Assembly: GCA_008933735.1 (NCBI GenBank)
Contig: WBUL01000006.1
Span: forward strand, 150,039-214,038
DNA length: 64,000 nt
DNA from: Anaerolineae bacterium
GTDB taxonomy: Bacteria; Chloroflexota; Anaerolineae; Aggregatilineales; J027
Reading direction: 5' to 3'
Below, piece after piece: positions 59,372-64,000 of this stretch (position 1 is its first letter; every line of letters starts with the position of its first letter). Below the pieces are notes generated by a model, which was not told the origin of the DNA, made no database searches, and saw only the letters and a list, made by a program, of their open reading frames with translations. The translations under genes were made by a program, and so were the position numbers.

Positions 59372-59623
59372 TTGGGTCAAGTTTTAGCATTACTCATTCA
59401 AGTTTACATCATTGTCATCATCGCGCGGATCATGGCAAGTTGGGCGGTCAGTTTTGGAAGTGTTGATCCCTATCATCCGGCGGTTCAGTTTCTTCATCAG
59501 GCCACCGAGCCCGTGCTGAAGCCGGTGCGGGATCTGCTGCCACCTGTGAGTGGATTCGATTTTAGCCCGATTATCGTACTCATTGTTTTGCAGTTCCTCA
59601 GCAATGTGTTGATTAACTCTTAA
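59372..59623 (+). CDS. YggT-family membrane protein
   Basis: An 83-residue membrane protein of the YggT family with two helices: VLALLIQVYIIVIIARIMASW (residues 4-24, by position) and FDFSPIIVLIVLQFLSNVLI at the end. Between them lies the family loop DPYHPAVQFLHQATEPVLKPVRDLLPP. The start is TTG, close behind AAGGA. In other bacteria it sits beside yggS and cell-division genes and has been linked to osmotic tolerance and membrane organisation; function is not settled. Confidence 0.88.
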   Translation: MGQVLALLIQVYIIVIIARIMASWAVSFGSVDPYHPAVQFLHQATEPVLKPVRDLLPPVSGFDFSPIIVLIVLQFLSNVLINS

Positions 59624-59642
59624 GCAAGAAAGGGACTTCCGT

Positions 59643-59957
59643 ATGAAAAAGAATCTGGAAATTACCAATGCCTCTGGCGGTGCGGCGTTTAATGTACGGG
59701 TGGTGACCCGTGCCAGCCAGACGGAAATGGGCGGTGTCGGAGAAGACGGTATTCTCAAAGTCCGTTTGAAGTCAGCTTCCGCTGAGGGCGCAGCCAATGA
59801 GGAATTGGTAAGCTTCCTTGCTAAAGAACTCGATATTGAGCCAGGGAAAATCGAAGTTGTCGCCGGACAGGACAAACGAGATAAAATTCTCAGCATCGAG
59901 GGAATTTCGCCGGACGTTCTGGAAGAAAAACTGCTGTCGGTTAGTAAAAACGAATAG
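59643..59957 (+). CDS. YggU/DUF167 family protein
   Basis: A 104-residue alpha/beta protein of DUF167: FNVRVVTRASQTEMGGVGEDG near residue 17 (by position), ILKVRLKSASAEGAANEELVSFLAKEL near 40, and IEVVAGQDKRDKILSIEGIS near 70. This reproduces the family's V-x-P/R-x-A...G...L-x-V-x-x-x-x-x-x-G-x-A-N pattern. Function is unknown across the family, but the yggS-yggT-yggU order is conserved in many bacteria. It ends 38 bases before the lipoprotein gene. Confidence 0.88.
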   Translation: MKKNLEITNASGGAAFNVRVVTRASQTEMGGVGEDGILKVRLKSASAEGAANEELVSFLAKELDIEPGKIEVVAGQDKRDKILSIEGISPDVLEEKLLSVSKNE

Positions 59958-59979
59958 ACCTTGTGATTTCTCATTGCCA

Positions 59980-59985
59980 TATAAT
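59980..59985 (+). promoter_or_regulatory. -10 element of the lipoprotein gene
   Basis: A perfect TATAAT ends nine bases before the TTG start codon, the same spacing as at 39925, with no Shine-Dalgarno sequence between. No good -35 element is visible. It suggests a leaderless mRNA. Confidence 0.4.
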
Positions 59986-59994
59986 AGTTATGTC

Positions 59995-60777
59995 TTGAGG
60001 CTGATATGTCTCTGTCTGTTTTTTGCTGCCTGCAATCCAACGCCATCAGACAAGACCGCCATCCCCCCAACACAGACACTTTTCGAACCAACCGATACGC
60101 CAACGCCACTGCCCCCCACATCAACTGCAACGCCGCTGCCAACCCCAACGAGCGTTTTAGAGGGTTTTGCCACGACCCCGATTCCGGTGCCGCAGCTTTT
60201 ACCTGCTGCCGTTGCAACGCTGATTGATACAGTAATCACGGATCTACAGGAAAAACAGAACTTTCCTACCGACGAAATTCAATTGATCAGCTTGAAAACC
60301 GTGCGCTGGAATCCGTTTGACTGCACCCAAAATCCTCTGTTGTTGCTGCGGAGCGAAATCGGATTATCCGGCTACCGCATGGTGCTGCAAGTCGAGAACG
60401 ACGCATTTGTCTATTTTACGGCTGGTGACTTCATTCTCTGGTGCGAAAACGCGCCGCTTTCACATGCCGAAGGTTTTCCCCTTCCCTTTGACCCGCTTGC
60501 CGAAGACCTGGTTCAGTTGGCGGTATCAGATCTGGCCGGACGTCTGGACGCTCCCGAATACACTATTCGTCCGGTGGACGTGCTGGCCGTCACCTGGACA
60601 GACACCAGTTTTGGCTGCCCGGTAGAAAATGGCGAATATGCTCCACAGATGAACCCCGGTTACCGGATCATCCTGAAACGAGCAGAGACTTTTTTCGCCT
60701 ATCACACGGATGCTTATGGGGTCATGTTCTGTGCTGATGAAGTTTTACCCGCACCTTTTGTCACTCCAGAAAGTTAA
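59995..60777 (+). CDS. Lipoprotein with Thr/Pro linker, unknown function
   Basis: A 260-residue predicted lipoprotein. From a TTG start it reads MRLICLCLFFAACNPTPS, with Cys13 in a FAAC lipobox. A Thr/Pro spacer (about 20-55, PTDTPTPLPPTSTATPLPTP in outline) follows, then a domain with four Cys near 110, 155, 205 and 247. The latter part contains two similar halves (DEIQLISLKTVRWNPFDC and EYTIRPVDVLAVTWTDTSFGC), an internal duplication. The open frame extends upstream through yggU, but the signal peptide fixes the start. Stalk and anchor resemble the 2-4 kb membrane proteins. Confidence 0.72.
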   Translation: MRLICLCLFFAACNPTPSDKTAIPPTQTLFEPTDTPTPLPPTSTATPLPTPTSVLEGFATTPIPVPQLLPAAVATLIDTVITDLQEKQNFPTDEIQLISLKTVRWNPFDCTQNPLLLLRSEIGLSGYRMVLQVENDAFVYFTAGDFILWCENAPLSHAEGFPLPFDPLAEDLVQLAVSDLAGRLDAPEYTIRPVDVLAVTWTDTSFGCPVENGEYAPQMNPGYRIILKRAETFFAYHTDAYGVMFCADEVLPAPFVTPES

Positions 60778-60783
60778 ACGTGA

Positions 60784-61629
60784 ATGCAAGAAAACGGCTT
60801 TGACTTTAAAGGACATCGTATTTTTTACCGCCAGCACGGCAGCGGCCCGGACACGCTCCTGCTGCATGGATTTCCTACCAGCTCCTACGATTGGGAAAAA
60901 ATCGTGCCCATCGTAGGGCAGCACCGCCGTTTGTTAGCCCCTGATTTTCTTGGCTTTGGCAAAAGCGATAAACCCTATCCCTATACATACAGTCTGTTTG
61001 AGCAGGCGGATCTGGTAGAAGCGCTGGCGGCACATCTCCACCTCAAAGATGTTGACCTGATTTGCCATGATTATGGCGATTCGGTGGGTCTGGAAATCAT
61101 GCGGCGGCAGCACGAGGGCAAACTCAAATTCAAAGTCAAAACATGCACCCTTTTGAACGGCAGCGTCTATTTTGATCTGGTACATCTGCGCCTGATTCAG
61201 CGGCTTTTGCTGTGGCCTGGGGTGGGCAGCCTGGTCAGCCGATTGATGAACCGCCGGATTTTTGGAAAGCAGTTTGCGGCGCTGTTTTCCCCGGCTCACC
61301 CGATTTCGGAATCCGAGCTGGATCAACATTGGGAACTTTTGATTTATAACAATGGGCGGGCGGTGTATCCGGCTCTCAATCGTTATCTGGATGAACGCCG
61401 GAAGTATGCTCAAAAATACTGGGAGCCCACACTGGAGAACTTGCAGGCTCCATTGTGTGTGATCTGGGGTATGGCTGACCCGGTCGCCGTGGGTGCGATG
61501 GCCTTACGGATGCAGCAGCGCATCCCGGATGCAGAGGTGCATTTCCTGGACAATGTCGGACATTATCCGCAGCTCGAAGTGCCGGACGTAGTGGCAGAAA
61601 AAATACTTGCGTTTCTGCTCAGTCATTAA
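60784..61629 (+). CDS. Alpha/beta hydrolase with Asp nucleophile (haloalkane dehalogenase/epoxide hydrolase-like)
   Basis: A 281-residue alpha/beta hydrolase. The oxyanion motif is LLHGFPTSSYDW near residue 22. The nucleophile elbow LICHDYGDSVGLEI near residue 95 has Asp in the position used by dehalogenases, epoxide hydrolases and the MEST-like group, in place of Ser. The acid is likely Asp in VIWGMADPVAVG near 237, and the base His is in LDNVGHYPQLEVP near 262. A helical cap lies between about 125 and 220. The substrate is unknown. It ends with an 11-base overlap with the convergent phosphotransferase gene. Confidence 0.82.
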   Translation: MQENGFDFKGHRIFYRQHGSGPDTLLLHGFPTSSYDWEKIVPIVGQHRRLLAPDFLGFGKSDKPYPYTYSLFEQADLVEALAAHLHLKDVDLICHDYGDSVGLEIMRRQHEGKLKFKVKTCTLLNGSVYFDLVHLRLIQRLLLWPGVGSLVSRLMNRRIFGKQFAALFSPAHPISESELDQHWELLIYNNGRAVYPALNRYLDERRKYAQKYWEPTLENLQAPLCVIWGMADPVAVGAMALRMQQRIPDAEVHFLDNVGHYPQLEVPDVVAEKILAFLLSH

Positions 61630-62665
61630 CCGCTAACTCATAGGCGCTTTGAGCGATAATCGGCACAAGTTCACCCAACATGGCAAATCGTTCATCTTGT
61701 GTTTGTCCTCGATGATAACGCACGTAAATCTGCGCCACGATGACAACCACCCGCCACAGAGCCAGCACATGGTAAAATTTAATATGCTTCAAGGAACGTC
61801 CGCTTTTTTCTGCGTAGCGTTCCACCAGTTCCCGCCGAGTCATAAATCCGTAGCGCGGCGACGGCATTCCCAGCAACCCCTGATAATATGGAGGATCCTC
61901 TTTTTCTGTCCAGTAGGCCAGCAGCGTACCCACATCCACCAAAGGGTCACCCAGCGTACACATGTCCCAATCGAAAATCGCCACCAGTTTTGACGGTTCC
62001 CTGAACATTACATTATCCAGCTTGTAATCGTTATGCAGCAGACTGGGCGGATTTTCCGGGGGGCGGTTGTTTTTCAGCCAGGTGTACACTTCCTCAAACG
62101 CAGGCACCTCTTTGACTTTGGCTTTTTCCCAGCGTTCGTACCAGCCTTCGATCTGTCTTTCCACAAATCCTAGCGGTCTGCCCAGGTCGCGTAACCCGAT
62201 GGCGTCAAAATCGACGGCGTGCAGTTCCGCCAGCTTATCAATCAGGGCTTCGCTCATCTGTCGGGCAGCATCGGGCACTTCCGCGAACTGATCTGGCATC
62301 TCGCGCCGCACGACTGTACCACGATGGCGCTCCATAATCAGAAAAGGCGCTCCTATAACTTCAGAATCTTCGCAGAAGTGATAAGCACGCGGCGCCGCCG
62401 AAAATTTCTGATGCAGCACCGCCAGCACCTTATATTCACGCGCCATGTCATGCGATTTTGGGGCAACCGGGCCTAACGGCGGGCGGCGCAGTACATATTC
62501 CTGTGCTCCAAAGCGCAGCAGGTACGTGAGATTGGCCGCGCCGCCGGGAAACTGCCTAACTGTCATAGGCTGGTCAGCGCCCTCTAATTTGTCGCGCAGA
62601 TAATCTGCCAGTTTTGCCTCATCAAAACGCTCGTCCGGGCGAACGTCAATCGTTTCGTCAGTCAT
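61619..62665 (-). CDS. Aminoglycoside-phosphotransferase-like kinase paired with acyl-CoA dehydrogenase (ACAD10/11 type)
   Basis: A kinase-fold protein of 348 residues. Motifs are MTVRQFPGGAANLTYLLRFG near residue 38, EYVLRRPPLGPVAPKSHDMAREY near 60, the catalytic loop LLHNDYKLDNVMF near 215 and the metal-binding AIFDWDMCTLGDPLVDVGTLL near 235. It belongs to the family that in vertebrates is fused to acyl-CoA dehydrogenase as ACAD10/ACAD11, where the kinase phosphorylates 4-hydroxyacyl-CoAs. Here it overlaps an acyl-CoA dehydrogenase gene by 4 bases, so the same two-step use of 4-hydroxy acids is inferred. Confidence 0.88.
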   Translation of the reverse strand: MTDETIDVRPDERFDEAKLADYLRDKLEGADQPMTVRQFPGGAANLTYLLRFGAQEYVLRRPPLGPVAPKSHDMAREYKVLAVLHQKFSAAPRAYHFCEDSEVIGAPFLIMERHRGTVVRREMPDQFAEVPDAARQMSEALIDKLAELHAVDFDAIGLRDLGRPLGFVERQIEGWYERWEKAKVKEVPAFEEVYTWLKNNRPPENPPSLLHNDYKLDNVMFREPSKLVAIFDWDMCTLGDPLVDVGTLLAYWTEKEDPPYYQGLLGMPSPRYGFMTRRELVERYAEKSGRSLKHIKFYHVLALWRVVVIVAQIYVRYHRGQTQDERFAMLGELVPIIAQSAYELAVND

Positions 62666-63873
62666 GCGCGGTGTCCCCCAAATTTCTTCAACATTTCCCG
62701 CGCTACGACCATACGATGGACTTCATCCGGCCCATCATAGATGCGGGCAGCACGCCCCTGGCGCCACATAAAGGCTAAGGGGGTATCATCCGATACCCCA
62801 AGACCGCCGTGTACCTGAATCGCCCGATCCAGCACATCCATCATGACTTTCGCCACGAAAAATTTGATCATGGAAATCTCGACACGGGTTTCGCGCTGCC
62901 CAACGTTATCAATCATCCAGGCCGCGTTCAGCACCATCAGACGAGCCGCCTGAATTTCGGTGGCACTGTCGGCAATCCAGTTCTGGACGGTTTGTTTTTC
63001 GGCCAGAGGGCCGCCAAATGCCTCACGCTCAAGCGCGTATTGGCACATGAGGTCAAAACCGCGCTGGGCCTGCCCCAACCAGCGCATACAGTGATGAATT
63101 CGCCCCGGCCCCAGTCTGGATTGGGCAATCATAAAACCGTCACCTTCCTGACCGAGCGTGTTTTCAACCGGAACACGTACATCGTCGTACTCAACTTCCC
63201 AGTGACCGCTGCCCGTGTAATGCCCCATCACCGAAATCGGGCGCACCAGCCTGACCCCAGGGGTATCTGTCGGTACAAGAATCATGCTCTGGCGGCGATA
63301 GGTACTGGCGTTAGGGTCGGTCACAGCTACGACGATCCCAAAGCCCGCGCCGTTGGCATTGGTGCTGTACCACTTGCGCCCATTGATAACCCATTCATCT
63401 CCATCCCGAACAGCAGTGGCTTTTAAGTTACGTGGATCTGAACCACTGGTTTCAGGTTCGGTCATGCTGAAAAATGAACGCACCTCACCGCGCTGTACAG
63501 GCCAGAAGAATTTTTCTTTCTGTTCCTCGGTTCCAAAATGCCACAAAATCTCTGCATTGCCGCTGTCCGGTGCGTTGCAGCCAAACACACGCGGCGCAAA
63601 GTAGCTCCGCCCGATAATTTCGTTTAACAGGCCATATTCCATCACACCCAGACCTATTCCACCTGCTTCTCTGGGCAGATGCCCCGCCCACAGGCCCATG
63701 TCTTTGACTTCCTGCTGCAACTGGCGAATGTAGGGGTGGTCTTCACTGCAACGGGGAAACTCTTTTTCGTCGTATTCAAACCCCTCTTTTTCCCACGGGT
63801 AAATCTTTTTTTCAATAAATTCTAGAAGGGTGGCACGCATATCCTGAATATGGGGTGGAATCGCAAAATCCAT
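62662..63873 (-). CDS. Acyl-CoA dehydrogenase (ACAD10/11-like)
   Basis: An FAD enzyme of 403 residues from the ATG at 63873 (GGGG ten bases upstream). Seen are the helical N-terminal domain (YPWEKEGFEYDE), RSFFSMTEPETSGSDPRNL near residue 133 binding the flavin, VINGRKWYSTNANGAGF near 160, REAFGGPLAEKQTVQNWIAD near 285 and QVHGGLGVSDDTPLAFMWRQ near 355. The catalytic-base region fits the ACAD10/11 group. With the overlapping kinase gene it probably degrades 4-hydroxy fatty acids. The IS3-type transposase end lies only 13 bases upstream, so the native promoter has probably been replaced or displaced. Confidence 0.9.
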   Translation of the reverse strand: MDFAIPPHIQDMRATLLEFIEKKIYPWEKEGFEYDEKEFPRCSEDHPYIRQLQQEVKDMGLWAGHLPREAGGIGLGVMEYGLLNEIIGRSYFAPRVFGCNAPDSGNAEILWHFGTEEQKEKFFWPVQRGEVRSFFSMTEPETSGSDPRNLKATAVRDGDEWVINGRKWYSTNANGAGFGIVVAVTDPNASTYRRQSMILVPTDTPGVRLVRPISVMGHYTGSGHWEVEYDDVRVPVENTLGQEGDGFMIAQSRLGPGRIHHCMRWLGQAQRGFDLMCQYALEREAFGGPLAEKQTVQNWIADSATEIQAARLMVLNAAWMIDNVGQRETRVEISMIKFFVAKVMMDVLDRAIQVHGGLGVSDDTPLAFMWRQGRAARIYDGPDEVHRMVVAREMLKKFGGHRA

Positions 63874-63886
63874 CTGTAAGCATCCC

Positions 63887-64000
63887 CTAAATTGAGCCAT
63901 GTAAAAGTAGAGAGGTCGGCCTGGCCTGTGCCAGGAAGTCGAGGGGTGTCAAACCACCCAAAGCGTCATGGGGACGGTGCTCATTATACCGATGCCGCCA
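63887..64000 (-). mobile_element. C-terminal end of an IS3-type transposase (integrase core), rest off the window
   Basis: On the minus strand bases 64000-63887 encode 37 residues: WRHRYNEHRPHDALGGLTPL, then DFLAQARPTSLLLHGSI and a TAG stop. The W-x(3)-YN-x-x-RPH-x-ALGG-x-TP-x-x-F pattern is the well-known C-terminal end of IS3/IS481-family DDE transposases. Only the 3' part is inside the window, so copy integrity and the inverted repeat cannot be judged. It lies directly upstream of the acyl-CoA dehydrogenase on the same strand and may drive or disturb its transcription. Confidence 0.85.

Noticed and set aside
1..64000. CRISPR array, prophage or toxin-antitoxin module
   Set aside because: No regularly spaced repeats, phage structural genes or recognisable toxin-antitoxin pairs were seen; the only mobile element is the IS3-type end at the right edge.

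Overview
The window looks like the chromosome of a member of the Chloroflexota, most likely an Anaerolineae-type lineage of moderate G+C. This is inferred from gene content: RNase J together with RNase Y, a bifunctional phosphoglucose/phosphomannose isomerase, several membrane-anchored or lipid-anchored proteins with Thr/Pro linkers, many class III cyclase and GAF modules, and a complete haem operon of the coproporphyrin type with HemQ. No ribosomal RNA, CRISPR array, prophage or plasmid gene is seen. The right edge enters an insertion sequence.

Layout. 1-6.6 kb (minus): an edge-truncated class V aminotransferase, PGI/PMI, three anchored Thr/Pro-linker paralogues with a PpiC-type foldase lipoprotein, and RNase J. 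A tRNA-Cys with its own promoter and terminator follows. 6.9-14.7 kb: a YihY-type membrane protein, a LuxI/FeeM-like acyltransferase with a secreted protein, a class III aminotransferase, serS with an elaborate leader, an M20 peptidase and an orphan gene. 14.7-20.6 kb (minus): rny, recX with a structured leader, and hsp20-lon-response regulator. 20.6-28.1 kb: a PaaK-like enzyme with a PadR regulator and an SRPBCC protein, a GT39-like membrane protein, a DUF4870-like protein and aspS. 28.2-37.7 kb (minus): the tightly overlapped operon hemA-C-D-B-Q-E-H-Y-L, with a radical SAM/SPASM gene upstream. 39-49 kb (mainly plus): secreted and unknown proteins, a phosphoribosyltransferase, glycosyltransferases, icd and two tandem GAF-PAS-cyclase genes. 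49-57 kb (minus): a long glycan-type operon (rfbD, two GT2 genes, a KARI-like protein, a glycosidase-like protein and its paralogue, pncC), preceded by a fructosamine-kinase/LMW-phosphatase pair and a small frameshifted gene. 57-61.6 kb (plus): yfiH-yggS-yggT-yggU followed by a lipoprotein and an alpha/beta hydrolase. 61.6-64 kb (minus): an acyl-CoA dehydrogenase with an aminoglycoside-phosphotransferase-like partner, then the end of an IS3-type transposase.

Two observations stand out. First, the tandem cyclases at 45632-49134 have reciprocally lost complementary catalytic residues: one keeps only the transition-state Asn/Arg, the other only the two metal-binding Asp. This predicts an obligate heterodimer with one active site, like the C1/C2 halves of animal adenylyl cyclases. 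Second, serS is preceded by a sigma-70-like promoter, a 28-codon leader peptide with six Ser codons in its first 14, and mutually exclusive antiterminator and terminator hairpins. That is the architecture of a trp-type attenuator, but tuned to serine. Other points of interest are a HemQ-Rieske fusion, a KARI homologue without its catalytic His and one metal ligand, and a roughly 255-nt structured RNA in front of recX. Functions were assigned by reading motifs only; no database search was run.
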